Assembly (NCBI GenBank): GCA_016219005.1
Contig: JACRCN010000076.1
Coordinates: 1-39,325 of the forward strand
Length of the DNA: 39,325 bases
Direction of reading: 5' to 3'
Origin: Deltaproteobacteria bacterium
Lineage (GTDB): Bacteria > Desulfobacterota > Desulfobacteria > Desulfobacterales > SpSt-501
The notes beneath the pieces are model-generated. The model made no database searches. It was not told the origin of the DNA and was given only the letters and a program-made list of their open reading frames with translations. The position numbers and the translations under genes are program-made. Positions 8,367-18,356 of the stretch are shown here, piece after piece; the stretch's first letter is position 1; each line of letters starts with the position of its first letter.

Positions 8367-8554
8367 TAATATGGAAACCTTCAATTTTTCACAATGTAGA
8401 AGGGATAGACTTCCTGGAACGAATTGTGACCCGATCAAAAGGGATTTGAGATTAGCAAATGAAAGGTACCGGTTTCGAAAATTGCAGATTTGGTTCAGGT
8501 AGGTGGGGTGTTGGGTCAATCAAGCTTTGGAATAGTCCGTGAGTATCTGAGAAA
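8367..8554 (+). repeat. Dispersed direct repeat, copy B
   Basis: The second copy of the repeat seen at 3047-3239, in the same orientation and about 5.3 kb away. It lies upstream of livK, so that the two copies bracket the whole transporter operon. The core (8413-8554) aligns over its full length with only one- or two-base gaps. The rest of the 8093-8787 interval is non-coding, AT-richer than the flanking genes, and shows no gene I can support. Confidence 0.75.
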
Positions 8555-8780
8555 TGACATACCTGCGATACGTCGGATGAAAGCACCACTCCGCAAAAGA
8601 CACAATCAGACAAGGCCCGAGGATTCAGCGGAATATTTGGTACATCAGGCGCGCCACACACAACGATTTTTTCCCGGGAAATGGTTGTTACCAGGACTCG
8701 GGCTGGCCCTAACTTTTTCGAAGCCCTAGGGATTTTTTCCGGGCCTCCGGTTGAAATGCGGTTGGAATCTAAAAATCGTC

Positions 8781-8819
8781 GAAAGAAACAGGGGCTCAGA
8801 TTATCATCTAAGCCCCTGT
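8781..8819 (-). terminator. Rho-independent terminator of tRNA-Asn
   Basis: A 9-bp perfect stem ACAGGGGCT/AGCCCCTGT (8788-8819) with a 14-nt loop is followed on the minus strand by TTCTTTC. It lies 8 bp beyond the 3' end of the tRNA gene. Confidence 0.8.
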
Positions 8820-8826
8820 GATTATT

Positions 8827-8902
8827 TGGCTCCCCGAGCAGGACTTGAACCTGCAACCTAGTGGTTAACAGCCACCCGCTCTGCCGATTGAGCTATCGGG
8901 GA
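8827..8902 (-). tRNA. trnN: tRNA-Asn (anticodon GTT), CCA encoded
   Basis: A complete 76-nt cloverleaf on the minus strand. The 7-bp acceptor stem pairs TCCCCGA with TCGGGGA, followed by discriminator G and an encoded CCA. The D arm contains AGCTCAATCGGCAGAGC, the anticodon loop is CTGTTAA giving GTT (Asn), and the T arm is TTGCAGGTTCAAGTCCTGC-like with the canonical GGTTCAA. It has its own promoter and terminator and sits just beyond aspS on the same strand. The gene points with its 3' end toward the AT-richer accessory-looking half of the window. Confidence 0.97.
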
Positions 8903-8917
8903 TCGTAAATCTTTAAA

Positions 8918-8946
8918 AAAATATTCGATAACCGTTTTTCTGTCAA
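8918..8946 (-). promoter_or_regulatory. Sigma70-type promoter of tRNA-Asn
   Basis: On the minus strand a perfect TTGACA (8941-8946) is followed by a 17-bp spacer and TATTTT (8918-8923). The predicted transcription start falls a few bases before the tRNA at 8902. It lies in the short aspS-tRNA gap, so the tRNA does not depend on read-through from aspS. Confidence 0.7.
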
Positions 8947-9013
8947 TACAATTTTTTAAAGACCCCCGGCGGAACGGCCCGGCGGCCCCGCATGCGCCTG
9001 GAAAGCCGACGCG

Positions 9014-10804
<1,791 letters not shown>

Positions 10805-10844
10805 GCTTTGCTCCTTCCATTATCGCAAAACAACTCTGCGAGCT

Positions 10845-12104
10845 TCAATGCCCTTTCGTCAGGCGCCGCACGGTTTCCATCAGGGTGCCGAACGGCACCG
10901 GGATTTGCTCCTTGGTCTGCATGTTGCGCAGGATGGCCACCTTTTCTTCGAGCTCCTTGTCGCCGATCATGAGGACCTGAGCCGCACCCAGCCGGTCGGC
11001 ACTCTTCATCTGGCTTTTCAGACCCTTGTCGCCGAGCTCCATCTCCACCCGGAGGCCTTCCCGGCCCAAACGGCAGCACCACTCAAACGCCAGTGCCCGG
11101 CTGCGCTCTCCGAGGGCCGCTATAAAGACCTCCGGCCGCGGCTGGTAATCGCCGGCCTGCAGGCCGACGATCTCGGCCAGGCGGTCGAAGCCGATGGCAA
11201 ACCCCGTGGCCGGCAGGTCGGGGCCCCCGAGTTCCTTGACGAGCTTGTCGTAGCGGCCGCCGCCGGCAACCGCGCTTTGGGCCCCCAACTCGCCGGTCTG
11301 GATCTCGAAGGTGGCGCGGGTGTAGTAGTCCAGGCCTCTCACCAGGCGCTTGTCGAGGATGTAGGTGATGCCGAGAGAGGTCAGCGCGGCCTGCAGCTCG
11401 TCAAAATCCTTGCGGCAATCGCCGCAGAGGTAATCGACAATCGACGGCGCATCGCTTAAGGCCTCCCGGCAGGCCGGTACCTTGCAATCCAGTACACGCA
11501 GAGGATTGCGGTCCTTGCGCCGAGCACAGTCCTCGCAAAGCCGGTCCCCGACCGATGCCAACAGCTTCTGCAGCGCTGCGCGAAAATCCGGACGGCAGGC
11601 CTGGCATCCCAGAGAGTTAATGTGGGTCTGCGCTCCGACGACCTTGAGCCGCTCAAGAAGCAGCAACAGAAGATAAATCAATTGGGCGTCCGCCAACGGC
11701 GACCGGACGCCGAAAATTTCGGCGTCGATCTGGTAAAACTGCCGGTAGCGGCCTTTCTGAGGCCGCTCGCGGCGAAACATCGGGCCGATCACGTACAGTC
11801 GCTGGACCGGGTCGGGTGAGTAGAGCTTGTGCTGGATGTAGGCGCGCACAATGGAGGCCGTGGCCTCGGGCCGCAGGGTGACCTGGTCGCCGCCGCGGTC
11901 CGTGAAGGTGTACATCTCCTTTTCGACGATGTCGGTGTCCTCGCCGATGCTGCGCTTGAAGAGCTCGGTCTTCTCCATGATCGGGATCCGGACCTCACGG
12001 AACCCGAAATTCTCGAAAAGCCCGCGCGCCTCGCGCTCGATCTTCTGCCAGAGTTCGACTTCGCCCGGCAGGATGTCCTTGAAACCGCGAATGAGTTGAA
12101 TCAT
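10845..12104 (-). CDS. hisS: Histidyl-tRNA synthetase
   Basis: A 419-residue class II synthetase that attaches histidine to tRNA-His in the cytoplasm. It begins IQLIRGFKDILPGEV as expected, contains motif 2 (FRRERPQKGRYRQFYQ), the histidine-binding loop RGLDYYTR and the GGGRYDKLV segment, and ends with the anticodon-binding domain. An internal Cys-rich stretch (residues about 167-230: CQAC, CEDC, CRKD) is of the kind seen in some bacterial HisRS and might bind metal. The ATG start at 12104 has only a weak GGTGGT ribosome site. The hisS-aspS order is common in bacteria and they probably share one transcript. Confidence 0.96.
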   Translation of the reverse strand: MIQLIRGFKDILPGEVELWQKIEREARGLFENFGFREVRIPIMEKTELFKRSIGEDTDIVEKEMYTFTDRGGDQVTLRPEATASIVRAYIQHKLYSPDPVQRLYVIGPMFRRERPQKGRYRQFYQIDAEIFGVRSPLADAQLIYLLLLLLERLKVVGAQTHINSLGCQACRPDFRAALQKLLASVGDRLCEDCARRKDRNPLRVLDCKVPACREALSDAPSIVDYLCGDCRKDFDELQAALTSLGITYILDKRLVRGLDYYTRATFEIQTGELGAQSAVAGGGRYDKLVKELGGPDLPATGFAIGFDRLAEIVGLQAGDYQPRPEVFIAALGERSRALAFEWCCRLGREGLRVEMELGDKGLKSQMKSADRLGAAQVLMIGDKELEEKVAILRNMQTKEQIPVPFGTLMETVRRLTKGH

Positions 12105-12265
12105 AGCCGCACCACCGCATGGTTGACTGAAACCGCTTCTCAGCGGACGCTTCTCCCGCTGAACGGGACCGCTTCAGGGTCCCAGGGTTCGCGTGAAACC
12201 GACAGACGCCTGAGGCAAAAGGCGCGAGGGGATGAAAATAAACGCGCCCACTGCATAAATTGTTT

Positions 12266-12295
12266 TGTTTACTCCAAATGGTGAAACTTAGTCAA
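12266..12295 (-). promoter_or_regulatory. Possible promoter of hisS-aspS
   Basis: On the minus strand TTGACT (12290-12295) is followed by 18 bp and TAAACA (12266-12271), in the locally AT-rich part of the divergent hisS/P1-peptidase gap. The -10 match is poor, so this is a weak call. Confidence 0.3.
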
Positions 12296-12321
12296 CATGA
12301 TTGTCGTTGAGCGCCCTGCCG

Positions 12322-12355
12322 GGGGCATGCCCCGCGCAAGGCGGTTGCCTTGCGC
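12322..12355 (+). other. Palindrome and hairpin in the leader of the P1-peptidase gene
   Basis: A 12-bp perfect palindrome GGGGCATGCCCC (12322-12333) directly abuts a perfect 9-bp stem GCGCAAGGC/GCCTTGCGC with a 4-nt loop (12334-12355). They lie 55-90 bp upstream of the P1-peptidase start. No T-run follows, so this may be a regulatory hairpin or operator rather than a terminator. The remaining part of the 12105-12411 gap shows nothing else I can name. Confidence 0.35.
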
Positions 12356-12411
12356 GACGCACTCTTGTAGGATGCCGCCGGTGTTGAAATGCTGGGACCG
12401 AGGAGGACGGG

Positions 12412-13416
12412 ATGACAGCTCCGGGAAAGCTCAATGGACTGACCGATGTGGAAGGCGTCCGGGTCGGAAACTACACGGATGCCGACGCGGCCAGCGGCCT
12501 GACCGTGGTCTTTTGCCCCGAGGGCGCTACCGGCGCGGTGGATGTGCGCGGGGCCGCCCCGGGCACGCGTGAAACCGACCTGCTCTCGCCGGTCAACCTG
12601 GTGGAAAAGGTGCAGGCCGTGGTCCTGTCCGGCGGTTCGGTGTACGGCCTGGCCGGGGCCGACGGAGTGGTCCGCTGGCTGGCCGAACGGGGTTTGGGAT
12701 TCCCTTTGGGCGGGGGGCAGGTGGCCCCGATCGTACCGGCGGCAGTACTCTACGATCTCGGCCGCGGCCCGCAGTTCGTGCCGCCGGTCGGGCCCGATTG
12801 GGGCCGCCGCGCCTGCGACGCAGCGGCTTCCGGCCCCATCGTCTTGGGCTGCAGCGGGGCCGGGACCGGCGCGCTGGCGCACAGCATCAAGGGCGGGCTG
12901 GGCTCGGCCAGCCAGGTTCTCGAGTCGCGCCTCGCCGTCGCGGCCCTGATAGCCGTGAATTCCCACGGAACGGTCGTCAACCCGACGACCGGCCGGCCCT
13001 GGGAGATCGGGCTTGAACTCGCCGGCGAGTTTGGGGAGCCGGGGCGGCGCGCGGTGAAACTGCCGCCCAGGCCGCCCGGCGGACCGGCCCGCAACACCAC
13101 CATCGGTGTAGTGGCAACCGATGCCGTCCTCACCAAGGCCCAGGCCCTCAAGGTGGCGCAGATGGCCCACGACGGCCTGGCCCGGGCCATTCGGCCGGCC
13201 CACACCATGTTCGACGGCGATACGGTTTTCTGCCTGGCGACCTGCCGCAGGCCGCTGCCGGAAACAGCAGGTGTTTTCTCTGCCGCCCAGGCCCAGGCCG
13301 TCAACGAGATCGGCCATGCTGCGGCCGACTGCGCGGCGCGGGCGATCATCCGCGCGATCCTGGCCGCGCGGACCATGGCCGGGATGGTGGCTTTTGGCGA
13401 TCTCGAAAGACGCTGA
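12412..13416 (+). CDS. P1-family (S58, DmpA/BapA-type) self-cleaving aminopeptidase
   Basis: A 334-residue member of the P1/DmpA family, N-terminal-nucleophile-type hydrolases that cleave themselves into two chains and then remove N-terminal residues from peptides, amides or esters. Family marks are GLTDVEGVRVGNYTD at the start, LSGGSVYGLAGADGVVRWL near residues 73-91, a GCSGAGTGA glycine motif, and NTTIGVVATDA. Within the last, Asn228-Thr229 is the likely self-cleavage site and Thr229 the nucleophile. Some relatives act on D-amino acid amides, others on beta-alanyl peptides. No signal peptide is visible. GAGGAGG lies just before the ATG. It is the first gene of a plus-strand cluster with a peptide transporter and an M20 peptidase. 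Confidence 0.88.
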   Translation: MTAPGKLNGLTDVEGVRVGNYTDADAASGLTVVFCPEGATGAVDVRGAAPGTRETDLLSPVNLVEKVQAVVLSGGSVYGLAGADGVVRWLAERGLGFPLGGGQVAPIVPAAVLYDLGRGPQFVPPVGPDWGRRACDAAASGPIVLGCSGAGTGALAHSIKGGLGSASQVLESRLAVAALIAVNSHGTVVNPTTGRPWEIGLELAGEFGEPGRRAVKLPPRPPGGPARNTTIGVVATDAVLTKAQALKVAQMAHDGLARAIRPAHTMFDGDTVFCLATCRRPLPETAGVFSAAQAQAVNEIGHAAADCAARAIIRAILAARTMAGMVAFGDLERR

Positions 13417-13519
13417 TGTGGACAGGAATCTCTGGACTTGCGCAGAGGGCTGCGCTATAGAAGGCAGGTTCGAAAATGGCGGCAGCATCCCGATTCCATC
13501 ATCTTGGTATGGAGGTCAC

Positions 13520-15016
13520 ATGAAAAAGGCATTGTTACTGGGTCTGATGATTGTGTTGATGGCGACGGCGGCCTGGGCAGCGGGCGAGATGCCCAAGAAG
13601 GGCGGAAACCTCACCATTTGCGTGGCGGACGAACCGCCGGGGCTCGACCCGACTGCGAGTGCATCGGCGGCCATCGACCGCGTGGTCTACGCCAATATTT
13701 TCGAAGGCCTGACCAAGATCGACCGGACCGGCAAATACGTCCCGGGCCTGGCCCTCAAGTGGGACATCTCGACCGACGGCAAGGTGGTCACCTTCCAGTT
13801 GCGCAAGGGCGTCACTTTCCACAACGGCGAGCCCTTCAACGCCGCGGTGGCCAAATGGAACATTGAGCGCGGCGCGGCCGAGGGCACCAAGAACGCCCAC
13901 CCCGAGTTCTTCCGCATCATCGAAAAAATCGAAACGCCGGACGATACCACCCTGAAGCTGACCCTGAAGAATCCGGATTCCCTGTTCATCGTCCACATGG
14001 CCGAGGGGGATGCGGTCATGCTGCCGATGAAGGGCTACGAAAACACGGCGGCCCATCCGATCGGGACCGGACCGTTCAAGTTCGTGGCCTGGAACCGCGG
14101 GGACCGGGTGGAGATGGCCCGTAACGAGAAGTATTGGAACCCCCAGCTGCCCTATCTCGACAAAGTGACCTACCGGTTCATCGGCGATGCCAGCGCGATG
14201 GCCTCGGCCCTGAAAGCCGGCGATGTCGACATCATCGGCTGGCTGCAAGCCCCCGAACTGGCGGCGGATTTCGTGAAAGACAAGCGATTCAAAGTGCTTT
14301 CCGGCTCCTCCGTCGCCGAAAACATCATGTCGACCAACAACAAGGTGGCCCCCTTCGACAACAAGCTGGTGCGCCAGGCCATGGCCCATGCCATCGACCG
14401 CAAGGCCGTCATCGACCTCGTCATGGCCGGCTACGGCACACCCATCGGGTCCCACTGGCCGCCCGTCACTCCGTATTACGAAAACCTGACCGGCAAGTTT
14501 CCCTACGATCCGCAGAAGGCCAAGGAGCTCCTGGCCAAGGCCGGCTATCCGAACGGGTTCGAGGCCACCATCAAGCTGCCGGCCATCTACGCCTATTCCA
14601 AGCGCGCCGGCGAGGTTATTGCGGACATGCTGGGGCAGGTCGGGATCAAGCTCAAGATCGAGCTCGTGGAGTGGGGCGTCTGGCTGGACCGCGTCTTCAA
14701 ACAGAAGGACTTCCAACTGAGCATGATCGGCCATGCCGAGGCGTGGGACATCGGCATCTACGCGAACCCCAACTACTATTTCCAGTACGACTCCAAGGAG
14801 TTCCGGGACGCCTATGCCAACGCCCTGAAGGCGACGACGACCGAAGAGCAGTCCAAGTGGTTCAAGCGCTGCCAGGAGATCGTCGCCGAGGATGCGGTGA
14901 ACGGGTACCTCTTCGTCATTCCGTCGCTCTCGGTCATGAAGGCCGATCTGCAGAACTGGTGGAAGGACTACCCGACCATCGTGCTGGACTGCACGGAAGT
15001 GTGGTGGAAAAAGTAA
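13520..15016 (+). CDS. dppA: Peptide ABC transporter substrate-binding protein (family 5, DppA-like)
   Basis: A periplasmic solute-binding protein of 498 residues, the usual length for the DppA/OppA/NikA family. The signal peptide MKKALLLGLMIVLMATAAWA is followed by mature GEMPKKGGNLTICVADEPPG. The family signature spans YANIFEGLTKIDRTGKYVPGLA, with LKWDISTDGKVVTFQLRKGV after it. GGAGGTC precedes the ATG. The open frame continues far upstream but has no coding sense there. The next bases after its stop form a terminator-like hairpin, so this protein is probably made in excess over the permeases. Peptide is the likely ligand from the neighbouring peptidases. Confidence 0.92.
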   Translation: MKKALLLGLMIVLMATAAWAAGEMPKKGGNLTICVADEPPGLDPTASASAAIDRVVYANIFEGLTKIDRTGKYVPGLALKWDISTDGKVVTFQLRKGVTFHNGEPFNAAVAKWNIERGAAEGTKNAHPEFFRIIEKIETPDDTTLKLTLKNPDSLFIVHMAEGDAVMLPMKGYENTAAHPIGTGPFKFVAWNRGDRVEMARNEKYWNPQLPYLDKVTYRFIGDASAMASALKAGDVDIIGWLQAPELAADFVKDKRFKVLSGSSVAENIMSTNNKVAPFDNKLVRQAMAHAIDRKAVIDLVMAGYGTPIGSHWPPVTPYYENLTGKFPYDPQKAKELLAKAGYPNGFEATIKLPAIYAYSKRAGEVIADMLGQVGIKLKIELVEWGVWLDRVFKQKDFQLSMIGHAEAWDIGIYANPNYYFQYDSKEFRDAYANALKATTTEEQSKWFKRCQEIVAEDAVNGYLFVIPSLSVMKADLQNWWKDYPTIVLDCTEVWWKK

Positions 15017-15030
15017 TATCACCCTGATAG

Positions 15031-15067
15031 GGCGGTCCCGCCTGCAGCGGGGCCGCCTGAATTTTTT
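15031..15067 (+). terminator. Intra-operon terminator-like hairpin between dppA and dppB
   Basis: GGCGGTCCCGC (15031-15041) pairs with GCGGGGCCGCC (15047-15057), an 11-bp stem with one G-U pair and a 5-nt loop. TGA and then a run of six T (15062-15067) follow. It ends only three bases before the dppB start codon. It has every feature of a rho-independent terminator and should give partial termination after dppA. Confidence 0.75.
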
Positions 15068-15070
15068 CCT

Positions 15071-16015
15071 ATGCTCCGCTATCTGACCCAAAAACTGATC
15101 ACGCTGGCGCTGCTTCTTTTTCTGGTCTCCATCACGGTGTTTTCGGTCCTCTTCGTCCTTCCCGGCGACCCGGCCCAAATCATTCTGGGGGTCAACGCCA
15201 CCCCTGAATCGCTCGCCACCCTGCGGGCCGATCTCGGCCTGGACAAGTCGTTCATGGGCCAGTACGGCGACTGGGTGGCCCATCTGCTGACCGGACAGAG
15301 CCAGCCGTCGATCCACTACAAGATGCCCGTGTCCGAGCTGATCCTCAGCCGCCTCACGGTGACGGGCCCGATGGCGCTGCTGGCCATGCTGTTTGCCGTC
15401 GCCATTTCGCTTCCCTTCGGAATTTACGCCGCCCGGAACCAGAACCGGCCCGGGGACGTAACGGTCATGTTCTTCACCCAGCTCGGACTGGCGACCCCGG
15501 AGTTCTGGTTCGGGATCCTCCTGATCCTGCTGTTCTCGGTGCAGCTGGGATGGTTTTCAGCGGGGGGCTTCCCCGGCTGGCGTGTCGATTTCTGGGGATC
15601 GCTTAGAGCGCTGCTGCTGCCGGCTTTTGCCCTAGGCGTCATCCGCGCATCGATCCTGACGCGGCTCACGCGTTCCTCCATGCTGGAAGTGCTAGGCGAG
15701 GATTACGTCCGCACCGCGCGCGCCAAGGGGCTTACGGAGCGGACCGTCGTCTATGTCCACGCGCTTCGCAACGCGCTGATCCCGGTCCTGACCATCATGG
15801 GCCTCCAACTGGGGCAGCTGCTGGCCGGAGCCATCATCATCGAGAATGTCTACTTTCTTCCGGGGCTGGGGCGGCTGGTCTTCAGTGCCATCGGCCAGCG
15901 CGACCTCCCGGTGGTGCGGGACATCGTCCTCTTCATGGCCGCGGCCGTGATGCTCGTCAACTTTGTTGTGGATCTGGCCTATGCGTTTGTCGATCCGAGG
16001 ATCAAATTGAAATGA
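15071..16015 (+). CDS. dppB: Peptide ABC transporter permease DppB
   Basis: A membrane subunit of 314 residues with about six hydrophobic segments. The N-terminus LRYLTQKLITLALLLFLVS and the FVLPGDPAQ motif are typical of DppB/OppB. The cytoplasmic loop EDYVRTARAKGLTERTVVYV matches the EAA motif that contacts the ATPases. The ATG at 15071 is preceded by the U-tract of the hairpin at 15031-15067, and no purine-rich ribosome site is visible. Its translation may therefore be weak or depend on the local unstructured U-rich leader. It overlaps dppC by four bases. Confidence 0.93.
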   Translation: MLRYLTQKLITLALLLFLVSITVFSVLFVLPGDPAQIILGVNATPESLATLRADLGLDKSFMGQYGDWVAHLLTGQSQPSIHYKMPVSELILSRLTVTGPMALLAMLFAVAISLPFGIYAARNQNRPGDVTVMFFTQLGLATPEFWFGILLILLFSVQLGWFSAGGFPGWRVDFWGSLRALLLPAFALGVIRASILTRLTRSSMLEVLGEDYVRTARAKGLTERTVVYVHALRNALIPVLTIMGLQLGQLLAGAIIIENVYFLPGLGRLVFSAIGQRDLPVVRDIVLFMAAAVMLVNFVVDLAYAFVDPRIKLK

Positions 16016-16836
16016 AACGCTTCTTCCGCAACAAAAACTTCACCTGCGGGTTCATCCTTTCCACGCTGGTCGTCGGGGTGGCCGCCGCGAGCCTGATCTG
16101 GACACCCTACGACGGCAACAAGATGAATGCCCGCGACAGGCTCCAGGGGCCTTCCTGGACGCACCCCCTGGGGACCGACCAGTACGGCCGCGACTCGCTC
16201 TCGCGGGTGATGACGGGTGCCATGAACTCCATTATCGTGGGCTTGGTCACGGTCGCAATCGGGCTGACGATCGGGGTCGCCCTGGGACTTGCTTCGGCCT
16301 ACTACGGGAGGTTTCTCGATGAGGCCATCATGCGCTTCTCCGATCTGCTCTTCGGTTTTCCGGCGGTGTTGACGGCGATTTTAATTACCTCCATCCTCGG
16401 CCCGTCGATGGTCAACGCCATGCTGGCGATCGGGATTTTTTACATACCGGTCTTCGCACGCTTGACCCGGGCCGTTGCCGGGGTGGTGTGGGAGAAGGAG
16501 TTCATCGCCGCCGCCCGTGTGAGCGGCATCAGCGAGTGGTCGATCACGTGGCGCCACGTAGTTCCGAACATCCTCTCGCCGCTCATTATCCAGGGGACCA
16601 TCCAGTTCGCGGTGGCGATCCTGGCCGAAGCCGGGCTGAGCTATCTGGGTCTGGGAACCCAACCGCCGCATGCCTCATGGGGCCGGATGCTGAACGAAGC
16701 CCAGACCTTCATGTCCGCCTCGCCCTGGCTGGCGATATTCCCGGGGCTTGCGATCGCCTGGGCGGTGCTCGGTATCAATTTGCTGGGTGATGGGTTGAGG
16801 GATACTCTGGATCCGAGAATGGTCAGAATACGCTAA
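16012..16836 (+). CDS. dppC: Peptide ABC transporter permease DppC
   Basis: The partner permease, 274 residues. It has the DppC/OppC signature HPLGTDQYGRDSLSRVMTGA after the first membrane helix, five further hydrophobic segments, and the EAA loop KEFIAAARVSGISEWSITWR followed by HVVPNILSPLI. The C-terminus WLAIFPGLAIAWAVLGINLLG with DGLRDTLDPR is diagnostic. Its ATG overlaps the dppB stop (ATGA). The 236-bp gap after it contains an inverted-repeat element before the M20 gene. Confidence 0.94.
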   Translation: MKRFFRNKNFTCGFILSTLVVGVAAASLIWTPYDGNKMNARDRLQGPSWTHPLGTDQYGRDSLSRVMTGAMNSIIVGLVTVAIGLTIGVALGLASAYYGRFLDEAIMRFSDLLFGFPAVLTAILITSILGPSMVNAMLAIGIFYIPVFARLTRAVAGVVWEKEFIAAARVSGISEWSITWRHVVPNILSPLIIQGTIQFAVAILAEAGLSYLGLGTQPPHASWGRMLNEAQTFMSASPWLAIFPGLAIAWAVLGINLLGDGLRDTLDPRMVRIR

Positions 16837-16895
16837 AGACCGTTTTACGTTTTTCCCGGTTAAGTTTGATGGGCTCGCAAGAAGCCGATTTACAG

Positions 16896-17021
16896 ACGAC
16901 TTTGTAAAAAGTTCCAACCTCAAGGCATGCAAATCCCGTGTCACGAGGCGCACGGGGATCGCACGCCGCAGAGACAACGCGATGAAGCGCAACGCCGCGG
17001 GTGGACTTTTTACGAAGTCGT
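16896..17021. mobile_element. MITE-like inverted-repeat element
   Basis: A 126-bp segment bounded by near-perfect 19-20 bp inverted ends: ACGACTTTGTAAAAAGTTCC at 16896-16915 and GGACTTTTTACGAAGTCGT at 17003-17021. The interior is GC-rich, non-coding, and has internal partial palindromes. It interrupts an otherwise tightly packed operon between dppC and the M20 peptidase gene. Short elements with ends of this kind are, in my recollection, recurrent in Desulfobacterota genomes; only one copy is in this window. A transcript through it would fold into a long hairpin. Confidence 0.6.
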
Positions 17022-17072
17022 CAAAGCTATTTCTCACCGCAGCGCGCATAGAGCGGTGAAGTCGGAGTGCTG

Positions 17073-18356
17073 ATGATTTCTCAGAAACGGATCGAACAAG
17101 TGCTGCGTGCCATAAACCCCGACGACGTGATCGATCTCACGGCTGCATTGGTGAAAATCAACTCCGTCTGGGACCCGGCCGCTGGAACGAGCGAGCAGCC
17201 GGCGGCAGAGCACGCGGCGCGCTGGGCCGGGGAACACGGCCTTCAGGTCATCATGGAACCGGTGGCACCCGAGCGGCCCAACGTGATCGTGACCCTTGCG
17301 GCCGGCCCCGGGCCACGCACCCTCATGTTCGAGGGTCACACGGATGTGGTGACTCCCGGGGATGTATCCGCCTGGACGCATGACCCCTTCGGCGCTGAAA
17401 TCGTGGGCCGCCGGATGTTCGGGCGGGGAACCAACGACACCAAGGGCAACCTAGCGGCCATGCTTGTGGCCATGGCGGCCCTGAAGCGCTCGGGGGTCCC
17501 GCTTTCGGGTACCATTGTCGGCGGCGTGCTCTGCGACGAGGAGGACCAGATGCTCGGCGTGCGGCATTTCATCGACCGCGGGCACGCCGAAGCGGTCACC
17601 GCGGCGGTCATATGCGAACCCCAGGACGGGATGATCTGCACGAGCCAGAAGGGCGCTTTGCGGGCGCGTTTTCACCTCTCCGGGAAGATGTGTCACGGTG
17701 CGATGCCGCTCTCCGGACTGAACACGGCACCGGCCATGGCGGACTTGATCCAGGGGCTGCACCGGCTGGAGTCGGCTGCCGCCTGCCGGCTCGGCCGGGA
17801 CGACCACCTCGGGTGGCCGAGCTTCACGCCCACCGTCATCCAGGCGCCGGCCGGCGGCGCGCCGCAACTCAACGTGGTGCCGGGGGAATCGCGCATCCTG
17901 GTCGATATCCGCACGGTCCCGCGCCAGTCTCATCCCGCCATCGTCAACGACCTGAAAGAACTGGCCCGCGATGTGGAGCGCCGCTGCCACGCGCATTACG
18001 ACGACTACGACCGGCTGCTGGGCATCGCGCGCCGCTGCGATCTTGGCATCGACCTGGAGATACTCACAGACCGCCCGTGCACGCGCACCGCGCCCGAGGA
18101 CCCCATCGTGCAGGCGGCCGCCTGGGCCACCCGCACCATCACCTGCTCCGAGCCCGTTTACGGCGGGGTGCCCGGCGCAACGGATGGCACCTTCCTGTGG
18201 GCCCTCAAGCACATCCCTATTGTCACCATGGGCGCCGGCGACCGCCAGGTCCCCCACCAGCGGGACGAATGGGTCGATCTGGATCAGCTGGTGGAAACCG
18301 TGAAAATCTATGCCATGACCGCCCTGCATTACCTGGGTGCGGACCGCCTGATATGA
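17073..18356 (+). CDS. M20-family metallopeptidase (ArgE/DapE/carnosinase-like)
   Basis: A 427-residue di-zinc hydrolase that removes acyl groups or splits dipeptides. Zinc ligands and catalytic residues are visible as His89 and Asp91 in FEGHTDVV, Asp122 in GRGTNDTKGN, the Glu156-Glu157 pair in CDEEDQ, a Glu in VICEPQDG, and a final His in VPHQRDEW. The dimerisation or lid domain lies in the middle (about residues 200-320). GGAG five bases before the ATG at 17073 supports that start over the GTG at 17067. Its last bases overlap the dppD start, so it belongs to the transporter operon. It probably processes imported peptides in the cytoplasm; which peptide is unknown. Confidence 0.9.
   Translation: MISQKRIEQVLRAINPDDVIDLTAALVKINSVWDPAAGTSEQPAAEHAARWAGEHGLQVIMEPVAPERPNVIVTLAAGPGPRTLMFEGHTDVVTPGDVSAWTHDPFGAEIVGRRMFGRGTNDTKGNLAAMLVAMAALKRSGVPLSGTIVGGVLCDEEDQMLGVRHFIDRGHAEAVTAAVICEPQDGMICTSQKGALRARFHLSGKMCHGAMPLSGLNTAPAMADLIQGLHRLESAAACRLGRDDHLGWPSFTPTVIQAPAGGAPQLNVVPGESRILVDIRTVPRQSHPAIVNDLKELARDVERRCHAHYDDYDRLLGIARRCDLGIDLEILTDRPCTRTAPEDPIVQAAAWATRTITCSEPVYGGVPGATDGTFLWALKHIPIVTMGAGDRQVPHQRDEWVDLDQLVETVKIYAMTALHYLGADRLI

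Noticed and set aside
8452-8856. Open frame of 134 codons on the minus strand overlapping tRNA-Asn
   Set aside because: Its first codons are the tRNA itself and the rest runs through the tRNA terminator and repeat B. There is no ribosome site or protein-like composition.
8827-8902. Search for a second copy of the tRNA-Asn 3' end as an attachment site
   Set aside because: No convincing copy is found between 1 and 8826. A loose similarity near 3090-3110 is too weak and lies in repeat A.
13535-15316. Minus-strand open frame of about 590 codons opposite dppA
   Set aside because: Antisense shadow; dppA has a signal peptide, ribosome site and family signature on the plus strand.
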